This document shows, piece by piece, positions 50,828 to 60,645 of a stretch of DNA of 64,000 nucleotides. The stretch is taken from positions 1 through 64,000 of the forward strand of contig NZ_JYOO01000022.1 in the NCBI RefSeq assembly GCF_000956595.1, read 5' to 3'. The number at the start of each line of letters is the position of its first letter. Position 1 is the first letter of the stretch. Under the pieces are notes generated by a model, which was not told the origin of the DNA, searched no databases, and saw only the letters and a list, made by a program, of their open reading frames with translations. The position numbers and the translations under genes were made by a program. The DNA is from Priestia aryabhattai B8W22. GTDB lineage: Bacteria; Bacillota; Bacilli; Bacillales; Bacillaceae_H.

Positions 50828-53019
50828 CATTCAATCGTTATTGTACTGTGTACAACCTGCTCTTGTCTATGCTTTTTCACAAATGCAAATATTTGGTACA
50901 CTCCCGGTACAAGCGATTCATCAATCGTTATTTTTCGCTTTCTCATGCCTCTTTCTACATCCACGTCAACATCTAAATACGATACAAACTGTAAAGACTG
51001 CTTATCAAAAAGAGCGACGCCTAACTGATCTGCTCCTTCAGGCAAAAACAGTTCATAGCTATACGTATTTTTCTCTTTTTCCGCTGCTACTTGCAATCCC
51101 ATGACACGAGGATAATCTGGAATGCTAATCATGTACATATAAGGAAGCGAAAATGTTTCACGTGAATCATTTATTTCCAAATATCCGTCATATATACCTT
51201 TATTTTTAAAACGGGGCTGCACCGATAAAGTGACAGCTATCTCTTTTGTCTGATGGGGTAGCACCGTGACGGGTAATGGAACATCCCAGTTCACTCCTTC
51301 ATCCCTTTTCGGAACGTTTAAACGGTACGTTTTTGCTTTATCAGACTGGTTATCAATTTTAAAAGATAAAACTTTCTTTGATGGACGCGTAAAAATACCA
51401 AAAGATAAAGAAGATGGATAAAATAAAGATTCTGCTGTGACGGCTTTTGCTATTTGAATTCTTCCCGCTCCTTGTTCATATACGCGATACGTTTGACCGT
51501 TTAGCTGCTGCATTACTTTACTGGTGTTCATCAATGAAGCTTTGACTTGTTCAGGAGACCATTTAGGGTGAGCTTGTAAAATCAGCGCACATGCTCCAGC
51601 TACATGGGGCGCAGCCATACTTGTGCCATGCATGCGTTCATACCCTCCAGGAACTGTACTATTAATGAAGTAACCTGGTGCGACGACGTCTGGTTTGATT
51701 CCCCAAGTAGTCGTTACAGGCCCTCTTGAACTGAAAGATGTGAGCAAGTCTTGCACCACTTGCTGGCCAGTGCGTAAGTACGGTTGTTGAGACTCTATAT
51801 ATTGACTAATGGTATCACCGCTTTTTTTACTTACCCATATCACTGGAATATTTACTGACTCTTTTAGTTTACCGATTATACTTCTTTCGGTCGGACTATA
51901 TAAAATAACGGCTTTTGCTCCCGCCTGTTCAGCTTGTTTAATCTTTTTTTCAACCGCATTTCCCTCTGTTTTTAGCAAAATGACGTTACCTAACGCATGC
52001 TTTTGCTCTTTAGAGTATTGTTCATTTATTACACGCAGCGTTTGATTAAACGTCCATGGGCGCGACCCTTCTACCGGCGCCATCATAATTTTTTCTTTAT
52101 TAAATCCGATTGTTAGAAATTGAACTGTTGTCGGGGAAACAGAAGCGCCAACCGAAATAGCTTTTCCCGCTGTACCTGGAGAACCCACGGTCCATAAACC
52201 TGGACCTGAATTGCCGCTAGATGTAACCGTTACAATTCCTTTTTCAACAGCTCGATCTAACGCTAAGCTTGTTGGTAAATCGGGGCCATTCACATCATTT
52301 CCTAATGATAAATTAATAATATCTACATCATCTTGAATTGCTTTTTCGATAGCTAGAATAACACTTTCAGACGTTCCAGCTCCCCCAGGTCCAAGAGCTC
52401 GGTATGCGTAGATTTCCGCTTGGGGTGCTACGCCTTTAATATTCCCATTCGCTGCAATAATACCAGCTACATGAGTACCGTGCAGAGTCGGTTCTCCTTG
52501 CTCACGAGTGGTTTCCATCGGTTCATAATCTTCATCTATTACATCGTACCCTCCTCTGTAGGTTTGTTTTAAATCAGGGTGAGAATAATCAACCCCCGTA
52601 TCGATAACGCCTACTTTGATCCCTTTTCCTGTTAAGCGCTGATTATGAGTATCAAATAAGCCTCTTACCTGTTCTGAACCAATGAACGTTACGCTATTTT
52701 CTTCTGTAACCTGATAGTTTTTAATAGAATGTGAACTAATAATAGATGGATTCCCGGATATTTTTTTCAAATCCGAGATGGAGCCGTTTAATGAAAGTCC
52801 TGTAAATACCGTGTGAAATTCGCTCTTAATCTTTATATTAGGATAATTTTTTTGTAGCTGACTTTTAAATTTCGTGAATTTTTCTTTTTCAATCATCACA
52901 ATGATTGATTTTTTCTGATGATTCATTTCTTGTTTTATAGAAGGAAATATTGGATTGAGCGACATTTGCCCTCCCCCACTTCCCAATATAAAGCTAATCA
53001 TTAACCATTTAATCCACAT
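50827..53019 (-). CDS. Secreted subtilisin-family serine protease (Vpr-like)
   Basis: A 730-residue S8 peptidase. After a short hydrophobic signal-like start (WLMISFILG) comes an I9-type propeptide to about residue 105. The catalytic triad is D140 (VIDTGVD), H180 (HGTHVAG) and S467 (GTSMAAPH), with oxyanion Asn in SSGNSGPG. A PA insertion lies at about 318-415, and a C-terminal beta-rich domain at about 530-730. Architecture matches minor extracellular protease Vpr, although it is shorter (from memory, about 806 in B. subtilis) and has no obvious wall anchor. It replaces the direct mnaA-atp adjacency. Its ribosome site GAGAGGTG is in a hairpin. Confidence 0.9.
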   Translation of the reverse strand: MWIKWLMISFILGSGGGQMSLNPIFPSIKQEMNHQKKSIIVMIEKEKFTKFKSQLQKNYPNIKIKSEFHTVFTGLSLNGSISDLKKISGNPSIISSHSIKNYQVTEENSVTFIGSEQVRGLFDTHNQRLTGKGIKVGVIDTGVDYSHPDLKQTYRGGYDVIDEDYEPMETTREQGEPTLHGTHVAGIIAANGNIKGVAPQAEIYAYRALGPGGAGTSESVILAIEKAIQDDVDIINLSLGNDVNGPDLPTSLALDRAVEKGIVTVTSSGNSGPGLWTVGSPGTAGKAISVGASVSPTTVQFLTIGFNKEKIMMAPVEGSRPWTFNQTLRVINEQYSKEQKHALGNVILLKTEGNAVEKKIKQAEQAGAKAVILYSPTERSIIGKLKESVNIPVIWVSKKSGDTISQYIESQQPYLRTGQQVVQDLLTSFSSRGPVTTTWGIKPDVVAPGYFINSTVPGGYERMHGTSMAAPHVAGACALILQAHPKWSPEQVKASLMNTSKVMQQLNGQTYRVYEQGAGRIQIAKAVTAESLFYPSSLSFGIFTRPSKKVLSFKIDNQSDKAKTYRLNVPKRDEGVNWDVPLPVTVLPHQTKEIAVTLSVQPRFKNKGIYDGYLEINDSRETFSLPYMYMISIPDYPRVMGLQVAAEKEKNTYSYELFLPEGADQLGVALFDKQSLQFVSYLDVDVDVERGMRKRKITIDESLVPGVYQIFAFVKKHRQEQVVHSTITIE

Positions 53020-53079
53020 AAAAAAACACCTCTCACACTATCGTGTCTCAAAGAGACACTTTTCATGTGAAAGGTGTTT
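53020..53079 (-). promoter_or_regulatory. Terminator-like leader hairpin covering the protease ribosome site
   Basis: On the minus strand the outer arms AAACACCTTTCACA (53066-53079) and TGTGAGAGGTGTTT (53024-53037) enclose a perfect inner stem GTGTCTC-TTT-GAGACAC (53043-53059), followed by T7 and then the ATG. The 3' arm includes the Shine-Dalgarno GAGAGGTG, so the fold could both end mnaA transcripts and block translation of the protease. Confidence 0.75.
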
Positions 53080-53086
53080 AGAAATC

Positions 53087-54238
53087 TTACGAAAGCGGAT
53101 TAAAAGCTTCCGGTTTGTTTTCACGGCGGTTGAAATAGTAGCTAATAGCATCACAAATGCGTTTAGAAGCTAAACCGTCTCCGTAAGGATTCGATGCTTG
53201 TGACATTTGCTTATATACGTCTTCATCTATTAACAGCTCTTTTGCTAGCGTATAAATCGTTTCTTCTTCCGTGCCTGCTAGTTTGAGCGTTCCTGCTTCA
53301 ATTCCTTCCGGTCGCTCTGTTGTATCGCGAAGTACCAATACAGGTACGCCTAATGAAGGCGCTTCTTCTTGAACACCGCCCGAATCTGTCAAAATAATAT
53401 GAGCGCGCTCAGCGAAGTTATGGAAGTCAATTACATCTAACGGTTCAATTAAATGAATGCGCGGGTCATTTCCTAAGATGTCATTTGCTGTTTCTCTAAC
53501 TACTGGATTCAAATGAACAGGATACACAACTTGCACATTTTCATGTTCATCCACAATACGTTTAACAGCACGGAACATATTTTTCATTGGTTCGCCTAAA
53601 TTTTCGCGGCGATGTGCCGTTAACAAAATAAGACGATCATCTCCCAATTTCGTTAACACTTCATGCTCATATGTCTCTTTTACTGTTGTTTTCAACGCAT
53701 CGATAGCTGTGTTACCAGTGACAAAGATTCGCTCTTCTTTTTTGTTTTCCGCTTGCAAATTAGCTGCAGACTTATCTGTTGGAGCAAAGTGCAAATCAGC
53801 GAGAACACCTGTAAGCTGACGGTTCATTTCTTCCGGATATGGAGAATATTTATTCCATGTGCGCAAACCTGCTTCAACATGCCCGACCTGAATTTGATTA
53901 TAAAAAGCTGCTAGCCCAGCAATAAACGTCGTAGTTGTATCACCGTGTACAAGTACGATGTCCGGCTTTACTTTTTTCATTACGTCGTCCAAGCCTTCTA
54001 ATCCTCTAGTCGTTACGTCCATAAGAGTTTGGCGATCCTTCATAATGTTCAGGTCATAGTCAGGCTGAATGTCAAAGATGCTCAATACTTGGTCTAACAT
54101 TTCACGGTGCTGAGCCGTTACTGTAACAATTGCTTGGAACTCTTCTGGTCGCTTTTTAAGCTCTAATACTAGAGGAGCCATTTTAATTGCTTCTGGTCTT
54201 GTCCCGAATATCGTCATTACTTTAATTGGCTGCTTCAT
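53087..54238 (-). CDS. mnaA: UDP-N-acetylglucosamine 2-epimerase (non-hydrolysing)
   Basis: MnaA interconverts UDP-GlcNAc and UDP-ManNAc, supplying TagA and, here, the WecC-like dehydrogenase. The 383-residue enzyme has the start VMTIFGTRPEAIKMAPL, VTAQHREMLDQ, VLVHGDTTTT, GHVEAGLRT..YSPYPEEMNR, LLTAHRRENLG and LTDSGGVQEEAPSLGVPVLVLRDTTERPE. The ATG at 54238 sits behind GGGTGATG; an ATG at 54247 is less well placed. It follows upp by 22 bases, so they are probably cotranscribed. Confidence 0.96.
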   Translation of the reverse strand: MKQPIKVMTIFGTRPEAIKMAPLVLELKKRPEEFQAIVTVTAQHREMLDQVLSIFDIQPDYDLNIMKDRQTLMDVTTRGLEGLDDVMKKVKPDIVLVHGDTTTTFIAGLAAFYNQIQVGHVEAGLRTWNKYSPYPEEMNRQLTGVLADLHFAPTDKSAANLQAENKKEERIFVTGNTAIDALKTTVKETYEHEVLTKLGDDRLILLTAHRRENLGEPMKNMFRAVKRIVDEHENVQVVYPVHLNPVVRETANDILGNDPRIHLIEPLDVIDFHNFAERAHIILTDSGGVQEEAPSLGVPVLVLRDTTERPEGIEAGTLKLAGTEEETIYTLAKELLIDEDVYKQMSQASNPYGDGLASKRICDAISYYFNRRENKPEAFNPLS

Positions 54239-54260
54239 GTTCATCACCCAAATCTACAAA

Positions 54261-54902
<642 letters not shown>

Positions 54903-54929
54903 TTATATATAAAGATGTACACATTAAAA

Positions 54930-54953
54930 TACCATTCAACGAATTGAATGGTA
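54930..54953 (-). other. Perfect hairpin in the upp leader
   Basis: Ten-base arms TACCATTCAA and TTGAATGGTA flank CGAA; on the minus strand TTTTAATG follows. It could be a weak terminator or an attenuator before upp. No PyrR-type sequence is evident. Confidence 0.5.
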
Positions 54954-55073
54954 CGTACTAGTAAAAACATATCTCTTGCTAATTAAATTTATACATTGCA
55001 TTCATTTTACAGAAAAAAGTTTTTGAGTTCAAGCATTATTCAAAAAATGATTGAATTGCTACCACTTTCTCCA

Positions 55074-55099
55074 TAAAAAAAACAGGCACAAAGGCCTGT
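55074..55099 (-). terminator. Terminator after glyA
   Basis: ACAGGC and GCCTGT pair around a six-base loop and are followed by T8 on the minus strand. Confidence 0.85.
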
Positions 55100-55104
55100 C
55101 TCTC

Positions 55105-56349
55105 TTAAAGTGATTTATACATTTCAAACTTGCTTGTTAAAGCTTCAACGCGTGTTTTAGCTTCAGCTAGTTTTTCTTCATCTTCAATATTTTTAAGCGT
55201 TAATCCAATGATAGAAGCAATTTCATCCATCTCTTCTAAGCCAAATCCGCGAGTTGTAACCGCAGCTGTACCAATACGGATACCGCTTGTTACAAATGGG
55301 CTTTGCTCATCATAAGGAATTGTATTTTTGTTTGTTGTAATACCTACATCATCAAGCGCTTTTTCAGCTACTTTACCTGTCAAATTCATTGAGCTTACGT
55401 CGATTAACACAAGGTGATTGTCTGTTCCTTCAGATACAAGAGCAAATCCTTCTTTCTTTAATCCTTCTGCTAAACGATTAGCATTGTCGATGATATTTTG
55501 AGCATAGTGCTTAAACTCATCTTGTAATGCTTCACCAAATGCTACTGCTTTTGCAGCGATAACGTGCATCAATGGACCACCTTGAATACCAGGGAAGATT
55601 GACTTATCAATCTTTTTCGCAAATTCTTCTTTACATAAAATCATACCGCCGCGTGGTCCGCGTAGTGTTTTATGTGTTGTAGTTGTAACGAAATGAGCAT
55701 GTGGCACAGGATTTTGATGAAGCCCTGCAGCTACTAGACCAGCAATGTGAGCCATGTCTACCATTAAATAAGCGCCTACTTCATCAGCGATTTCACGGAA
55801 ACGCTTGAAGTCAATTGCGCGTGGATATGCGCTTGCACCAGCCACAATTAATTTTGGTTTGTGCGTACGAGCTTTTTCTAATACGTCGTCGTAATTAATA
55901 CGATGTGTTTCACGATCTACACCATATTCGATGAAATTGTACTGAACACCACTAAAGTTAACAGGACTTCCGTGCGTTAAGTGACCGCCGTGCGATAAAT
56001 TCATACCTAGTACTGTGTCTCCAGCTTCTAAAACAGTGAAGTATACAGCCATGTTTGCTTGTGCACCTGAGTGAGGTTGAACGTTCACATGCTCTGCTCC
56101 GAAAATTTCTTTTGCACGATCACGAGCTAAGTCTTCTACTACGTCCACGTGTTCACAACCGCCGTAGTAACGTTTAGCTGGATAGCCTTCAGCATATTTA
56201 TTTGTTAAAACTGAACCTTGTGCTTCCATTACCGCTGTTGTTACAAAGTTTTCTGAAGCAATTAGCTCAATCTTAGTACGTTGTCTTTGTAATTCATCCT
56301 TGATCGCATTATAAACTGCTGGATCTTGTTGCATTAGTTGTTTCTCCAT
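55105..56349 (-). CDS. glyA: Serine hydroxymethyltransferase
   Basis: GlyA converts serine and tetrahydrofolate to glycine and methylene-THF, the main one-carbon source. The 414-residue PLP enzyme shows [52 protein letters not shown] and the PLP lysine in [24 protein letters not shown] precedes the ATG at 56349; a frame open to 56379 has no ribosome site. It follows ywlG after a gap of about 115 bases. CGAAC-type repeats near 56389-56400 resemble a PurR half-site. Confidence 0.98.
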   Translation of the reverse strand: MEKQLMQQDPAVYNAIKDELQRQRTKIELIASENFVTTAVMEAQGSVLTNKYAEGYPAKRYYGGCEHVDVVEDLARDRAKEIFGAEHVNVQPHSGAQANMAVYFTVLEAGDTVLGMNLSHGGHLTHGSPVNFSGVQYNFIEYGVDRETHRINYDDVLEKARTHKPKLIVAGASAYPRAIDFKRFREIADEVGAYLMVDMAHIAGLVAAGLHQNPVPHAHFVTTTTHKTLRGPRGGMILCKEEFAKKIDKSIFPGIQGGPLMHVIAAKAVAFGEALQDEFKHYAQNIIDNANRLAEGLKKEGFALVSEGTDNHLVLIDVSSMNLTGKVAEKALDDVGITTNKNTIPYDEQSPFVTSGIRIGTAAVTTRGFGLEEMDEIASIIGLTLKNIEDEEKLAEAKTRVEALTSKFEMYKSL

Positions 56350-56466
56350 CAAAATCCTCTCCTCATTTCGTATTCGCAATGTTCGTTATTTGTTAATTCA
56401 ACTACATTGTAACATGATTTATTTAGAATAAAAAAGAAAAAATGTGTATTATTTTAATATATTTAA

Positions 56467-57018
56467 TTACGAAAGTTCGTAAAACGCTCTCATTCCACCA
56501 ATTAGTTTCGGACGCGTCTTTGCTAAAGTAACATGAGCGTGTCCAACTGCGTTCAACGTACAACGAACGGGTACTGCGACATGCTTTAAATGCATACCAA
56601 TGAATGTATCTCCCATATCAATCCCAGCATCAGCTTTAATAAACTCTACTAAAACAGGATCTTTAAGCTTGCCATAGGCCTGTGTAGCCATCGCTCCACC
56701 TGCTTTATGAATAGGAACAACACTAACGATTTCTAACCGCTCTTTACGAGCTAATTCTCTTTCTACTACCAGTGCTCGATTAAGATGTTCACAGCATTGA
56801 AATGCTAAGTGGACACCCGTTTCCTTTCGAAAATCTGCTAGTGTATCAAAGATCATTTCTGCGACTTCCATTGCGCCGGCGGTTCCTATTTTTTCACCAA
56901 TTACCTCGCTTGTACTGCATCCAATGACAAGTGTATGTTCTGAAGATAACTGCACTTGTGCTGAAAAATCAGATAAAACTGTTTCCAACTGCTCTTTCCA
57001 TTTCGTAAGTTCAGACAC
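56467..57018 (-). CDS. ywlG: YwlG, TIGR01440 family protein
   Basis: A 183-residue conserved Firmicute protein of unknown function. Visible features are [47 protein letters not shown] and [18 protein letters not shown], all typical of the family. A GTG start at 57018 behind AAAGGAAG gives the usual length; an ATG at 57039 is possible. It lies between rpiB and glyA as in B. subtilis. Confidence 0.93.
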   Translation of the reverse strand: MSELTKWKEQLETVLSDFSAQVQLSSEHTLVIGCSTSEVIGEKIGTAGAMEVAEMIFDTLADFRKETGVHLAFQCCEHLNRALVVERELARKERLEIVSVVPIHKAGGAMATQAYGKLKDPVLVEFIKADAGIDMGDTFIGMHLKHVAVPVRCTLNAVGHAHVTLAKTRPKLIGGMRAFYELS

Positions 57019-57053
57019 GTTTTTCTTCCTTTCTTTCATTGAATACGTTCACA

Positions 57054-57515
57054 TTATACCGTTACTGTTGCATCGTTTTGCTGCTCATACTGTTTAATTT
57101 TATTGACGCGATTTTCATGTCGTCCGCCTTCAAATTCTGTCATTAACCAAATTTTCGCAATTTCACGTGCAAGTCCCGGCCCAATGACGCGTTCGCCCAT
57201 TGCTAAAATGTTGCTATCATTGTGTTCTCTTGTGGCTTTTGCACTGAACGTATCATGCACGAGAGCGCAGCGAATTCCCTTTACTTTATTAGCTGCTATG
57301 CTCATACCGATGCCTGTTCCACAAATAAGAATGCCACGACTTACTTCTTGGCTCGCCACTTTTTGAGCAACAGGAAGTGCATAATCCGGATAGTCTACAG
57401 ACGCTGAGCATTCACACCCTAAATCCACATATTCAATATTTAATTCTTTCATTAAAGAGATAATTTCCTGTCGTAAATTTATACCACCGTGGTCAGATGC
57501 AATAGCTACTTTCAT
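57054..57515 (-). CDS. rpiB: Ribose 5-phosphate isomerase B
   Basis: RpiB interconverts ribose 5-phosphate and ribulose 5-phosphate. The 153-residue protein begins MKVAIASDHGGINLRQE and contains the catalytic Cys in LICGTGIGMSIAANK and the phosphate-binding NDSNILAMGERVIG. GAGGAGG lies eight bases before the ATG at 57515; the frame open to 57566 contains that site and is rejected. The C-terminus is a little longer than in B. subtilis. Galactose-6-phosphate isomerase LacB is a relative but less likely in this context. Confidence 0.95.
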   Translation of the reverse strand: MKVAIASDHGGINLRQEIISLMKELNIEYVDLGCECSASVDYPDYALPVAQKVASQEVSRGILICGTGIGMSIAANKVKGIRCALVHDTFSAKATREHNDSNILAMGERVIGPGLAREIAKIWLMTEFEGGRHENRVNKIKQYEQQNDATVTV

Positions 57516-57595
57516 CTTTGTTTCCTCCTCATACATACCTTCGTCTTCTATTAAATTTTTGTTCATTTTAAGTCTGCAAAAATTTATGGGACCTT

Positions 57596-58024
57596 TTATA
57601 ATTTGTCGACTATTTTGTTAATCATACGCTCTAACTCTTCTAAAGTCTGTTCGTAAGTCTGTAATGATCCGCCAAAGGGATCAGATACTCCACCTTGTTC
57701 GTCGGCAAATTCTTTTAGCGTAAATAATTTATCACTTACGTATGGAGCCTGGTTCAAAATCAGCATTTTATGCTGCTCCGTCATCGTAAAAATATAAGTA
57801 GCCCACATCAATTGTTCTTCCGTTAATGCTGCCGAAGCATGAGAACAAGCTATGCCTTTCTGTTGAAGGGCAACTTGTGCATGGACAGAAGCTTCACTTC
57901 CATTTGAAGCAAATACTCCTGCAGACTTCACGTTTATTCCATCTATTTTTTTAGCTTTCAGCAACGCTTCTGCCATAGGGCTGCGGCACGTGTTTCCTGT
58001 ACATACAAATAAGATGTTTTTCAA
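57596..58024 (-). CDS. ywlE: Protein-arginine phosphatase YwlE (low-molecular-weight phosphatase fold)
   Basis: YwlE removes phosphate from protein arginines and opposes the kinase McsB. The 142-residue enzyme has the phosphatase loop FVCTGNTCRSPMAE, where the Thr in place of the usual Ile or Leu gives specificity for phosphoarginine, and the general acid Asp in VSDPFGG. GGGAGGAT precedes the ATG. It lies between mntP and rpiB as in B. subtilis. Confidence 0.95.
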   Translation of the reverse strand: MKNILFVCTGNTCRSPMAEALLKAKKIDGINVKSAGVFASNGSEASVHAQVALQQKGIACSHASAALTEEQLMWATYIFTMTEQHKMLILNQAPYVSDKLFTLKEFADEQGGVSDPFGGSLQTYEQTLEELERMINKIVDKL

Positions 58025-58202
58025 GATACATCCTCCCTTGCTTTCACTATGTGCGACTATGTTGATATTCCACCCTATTGTATCTCTATTGCTTGCATAA
58101 ATCCAGTTAGCTTTTTTGGGTATTTTTTATCCATATTCTCTTTATTTATCTCGAAAAAACACCTTCACTTTCCTTCTTTTATCACTGTAATCTAAAAGAA
58201 GC

Positions 58203-58228
58203 AAAAAAAGACCATAACCTGCATGGTC
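58203..58228 (-). terminator. Terminator after mntP
   Basis: GACCAT and ATGGTC pair around a seven-base loop; T7 follows on the minus strand. Confidence 0.8.
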
Positions 58229-58252
58229 ATGATCCTTTACCTATTTATATAG

Positions 58253-58813
58253 TTAAAAAGGTAATAACAATTTGATTCCAAAAGCTAATAAAATGCTCCC
58301 TCCCAGTGCCTCACTATATGAACCAAGCCAGCCTTGTACTCTTCTGCCTAGCAGCAGTCCTAACCAAGTTAATAGCATACTCACTACGCCAAAAACAATA
58401 ATGGTCAAAAACGTTCTTGCTCCAAAAATACCTAAGCTAAGTCCAACAGAAAAACTATCTAGACTCACGCTGAGCGCAAAAAATAACAGTCCAAAGCCAA
58501 CTGGTTTAATAAACGGCGTATCGTCATGCTTAAAGGAGGAATAAATCATCTGTGCCCCAAGAATCAGCAATAAAATTCCACCGCCATAGGTAGCAAACAT
58601 CCCAAGTTTATCAGACAAAAGTCGTCCAATAAACATGCCTAACAGCGGCATCCAAATATGAAATATACCGATAACAACACCAATGTAGAAAATTTGGCGA
58701 AAGCGTAAACGAATTAATCCCATTCCCAAACCAACTGAGAAAGCATCCATTCCTAAGGCAAACGCCATAATGACTAACGTAATCATTTCACTAATTAACT
58801 GAGATACATTCAT
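58253..58813 (-). CDS. mntP: Manganese efflux pump MntP
   Basis: A 186-residue protein with six membrane helices built from two inverted halves, each with the [11 protein letters not shown] / [11 protein letters not shown] motif that carries the metal-binding Asp residues. It exports manganese; in B. subtilis the ywlD product belongs to this family. GAGGAGGGTAAAG precedes the ATG. Only about 70 bases separate it from ywlC, leaving no room for a full manganese riboswitch. Confidence 0.93.
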   Translation of the reverse strand: MNVSQLISEMITLVIMAFALGMDAFSVGLGMGLIRLRFRQIFYIGVVIGIFHIWMPLLGMFIGRLLSDKLGMFATYGGGILLLILGAQMIYSSFKHDDTPFIKPVGFGLLFFALSVSLDSFSVGLSLGIFGARTFLTIIVFGVVSMLLTWLGLLLGRRVQGWLGSYSEALGGSILLAFGIKLLLPF

Positions 58814-58880
58814 CTTTACCCTCCTCGGACGTGCTCCTATTTCAAAATATGCACATTCGAAAAGGTTTAGAAGATGAATT

Positions 58881-59921
58881 TTATTGCTTAATCACGTGAT
58901 GCCCTGCAGCTTTCATTAATCGATTCATAACGGCATGACCGACTCCTTCTTCAGAAAAACTTTCACTAACGATAATATCTACATCGCACTCATTAAATGA
59001 ACGAAGAGACTCATATAAGTGGGTAGCAACCGTCTCTAAATTCGAGCGAGATCCACATGTAATGACGGCATCCGCTTTATACACATTTTCATGTTCAGAT
59101 GTCGTTAATACCCCTACTCGCTTACCCTGATCTTTATAGTGATCAATAATAGATTGAAAAAAATCTGAACTGCCGTCAACAATGACAAGCGGTGCATCAG
59201 GTGCGTAATGCGTATATTTCATACCTGGAGATTTTGGCGCTTCTTTATCACTTATTAACGCTCGATCTACTTTTACGGGACCAATTACATTTTCCAACTC
59301 TTTCTGAGTAATGCCGCCTGGACGTAAAATAATAGGAATCTCTTCAGTACAATCAAGGACAGTTGACTCTACTCCTACCCCTGTCGCTCCTCCGTCTAAA
59401 ACTCCGCTAATACGCCCTTCTAAATCATTCATCACATGGCGAGCTAAAGTGGGGCTTGGCTTGCCGGAGAGGTTTGCACTAGGAGCTGCGATAGGCAAAG
59501 CAACTTTTTTCAATAATGCAAGAGCTACCGGATGTGATGGCATTCTCACTGCAATGCTGTTTAAACCAGCCGTAACCTTATCTGAAACTTGATCTTTTTT
59601 AGGTAATATCACTGTAAGAGGACCTGGCCAAAAAGCATCAATCACTTTCTCTGCTTTTGAAGGAATTGACTCTACAAATGTATGCAGCTGCTCTTTATCG
59701 CCAATATGAACAATAAGAGGATTATCACTAGGACGTCCTTTCGCTGCAAAAATTTTATCCACAGCTTTATCCGATGTTGCATCTCCTCCTAATCCATACA
59801 CCGTCTCTGTAGGAAAAGCAACTACTTCGTGATTGCGCAGCAAATCTGCTGCTTCTTCTATCTGTGGATAGATATCTTTTTCATTCGTAAAATTATCCAC
59901 AACCCATAACTTAGTTTCCAT
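58881..59921 (-). CDS. ywlC: Threonylcarbamoyl-AMP synthase (Sua5/YwlC)
   Basis: This enzyme makes threonylcarbamoyl-AMP from threonine, bicarbonate and ATP for tRNA t6A modification. At 346 residues it is the long Sua5 type: YrdC domain to about residue 205 ([71 protein letters not shown]) and a C-terminal Sua5 domain ([16 protein letters not shown]). AAGGAG precedes the ATG at 59921. DnaA boxes lie inside its 5' part and upstream. Confidence 0.95.
   Translation of the reverse strand: METKLWVVDNFTNEKDIYPQIEEAADLLRNHEVVAFPTETVYGLGGDATSDKAVDKIFAAKGRPSDNPLIVHIGDKEQLHTFVESIPSKAEKVIDAFWPGPLTVILPKKDQVSDKVTAGLNSIAVRMPSHPVALALLKKVALPIAAPSANLSGKPSPTLARHVMNDLEGRISGVLDGGATGVGVESTVLDCTEEIPIILRPGGITQKELENVIGPVKVDRALISDKEAPKSPGMKYTHYAPDAPLVIVDGSSDFFQSIIDHYKDQGKRVGVLTTSEHENVYKADAVITCGSRSNLETVATHLYESLRSFNECDVDIIVSESFSEEGVGHAVMNRLMKAAGHHVIKQ
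59755..59901. promoter_or_regulatory. DnaA boxes within the 5' part of ywlC
   Basis: TTATCCACA occurs exactly at 59755-59763 and 59893-59901, and TGTGGATAG (one mismatch, inverted) at 59863-59871. Confidence 0.7.
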
Positions 59922-60029
59922 CTTCCTCAACTCCTTTTTCTTTCTATATCTAGGTTTTTTTTACTTTAAAAGTACAATATGTATTAAAAACAGTAAAATA
60001 CATGCATTCATTATATCAGCAAACAAGCT

Positions 60030-60106
60030 TTATCCACAAAATGTGGATAAAGCTTAGGTTTTTGTGAATAACATTGTGGATACCCCATTAAAATGATTTA
60101 TCCACA
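60030..60106. promoter_or_regulatory. DnaA-box cluster between ywlC and ywlB
   Basis: Five boxes lie within 77 bases: TTATCCACA at 60030-60038, inverted TGTGGATAA at 60042-60050, inverted TGTGAATAA at 60063-60071, inverted TGTGGATAC at 60075-60083 (one mismatch), and TTATCCACA at 60098-60106. The first two form a 14-bp perfect inverted repeat (60025-60055) that could also act as a hairpin. From memory, ywlC is one of the DnaA-box clusters of B. subtilis. Confidence 0.85.
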
Positions 60107-60113
60107 TTTTCTT

Positions 60114-60560
60114 TTAACTAGCTGCATAAAACATCACGTAGACATCCTTAGGATTTGGTAACTGTTTTAAATAAGAATGTTCTTTTAACAAATCAGGTAG
60201 AGCACTATAAGATGTTTGCTGAAAATTCATCATTTGAAAAAAATGCAGAGAGGATGCCTTATTTGTTAGTAAATATAGTTGCTTCACACCATGCTTTTGA
60301 GCCAGCTGAACGATACTTTTAAATAGCAGCAGAATATCAGATTGCATCAAAGAAGGTGACACGACAAGGGAGCGAAGAATTCCATCCATACCTTCTTTTT
60401 CAAACCCAACTGTTGCTAACAGCTCGCCTTCTTCACTTTCCATGATGACAAATTGATGAATATGCTCTTCTACACCTGCTGTGCTAATGCCCGCTTTTTG
60501 TAAAAACTTCTGAATTCGAATATAATCATTTTCACTGGCAATTTTTAATTGTTCTCTCAT
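60114..60560 (-). CDS. ywlB: GNAT-like acetyltransferase YwlB
   Basis: A 148-residue protein with the layout of a GNAT N-acetyltransferase: LLATVGFEKEGMDGILRSLVVSPSL (beta 4 and the acetyl-CoA region) and a C-terminal QLYLLTNKASSLHFFQMMNFQQTSY. The acceptor is unknown; similarity to N-acetylglutamate synthases is only general, and the pyrophosphate-binding loop is poorly conserved. AGGTG precedes the ATG at 60560. It sits between spoIIR and ywlC, as in B. subtilis. Confidence 0.85.
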   Translation of the reverse strand: MREQLKIASENDYIRIQKFLQKAGISTAGVEEHIHQFVIMESEEGELLATVGFEKEGMDGILRSLVVSPSLMQSDILLLFKSIVQLAQKHGVKQLYLLTNKASSLHFFQMMNFQQTSYSALPDLLKEHSYLKQLPNPKDVYVMFYAAS

Positions 60561-60645
60561 TTTAATCACCTCAACTTGTTTTCTAGTAACAAATCTATGA
60601 GATGGTTAAAAAAAGTAGAACTGAATTTTATTTTTAATGATTCTA

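Noticed and set aside
58814-58880. Possible manganese riboswitch (yybP-ykoY type) before mntP
   Set aside because: Only 67 bases lie between ywlC and mntP and no matching stems are visible.
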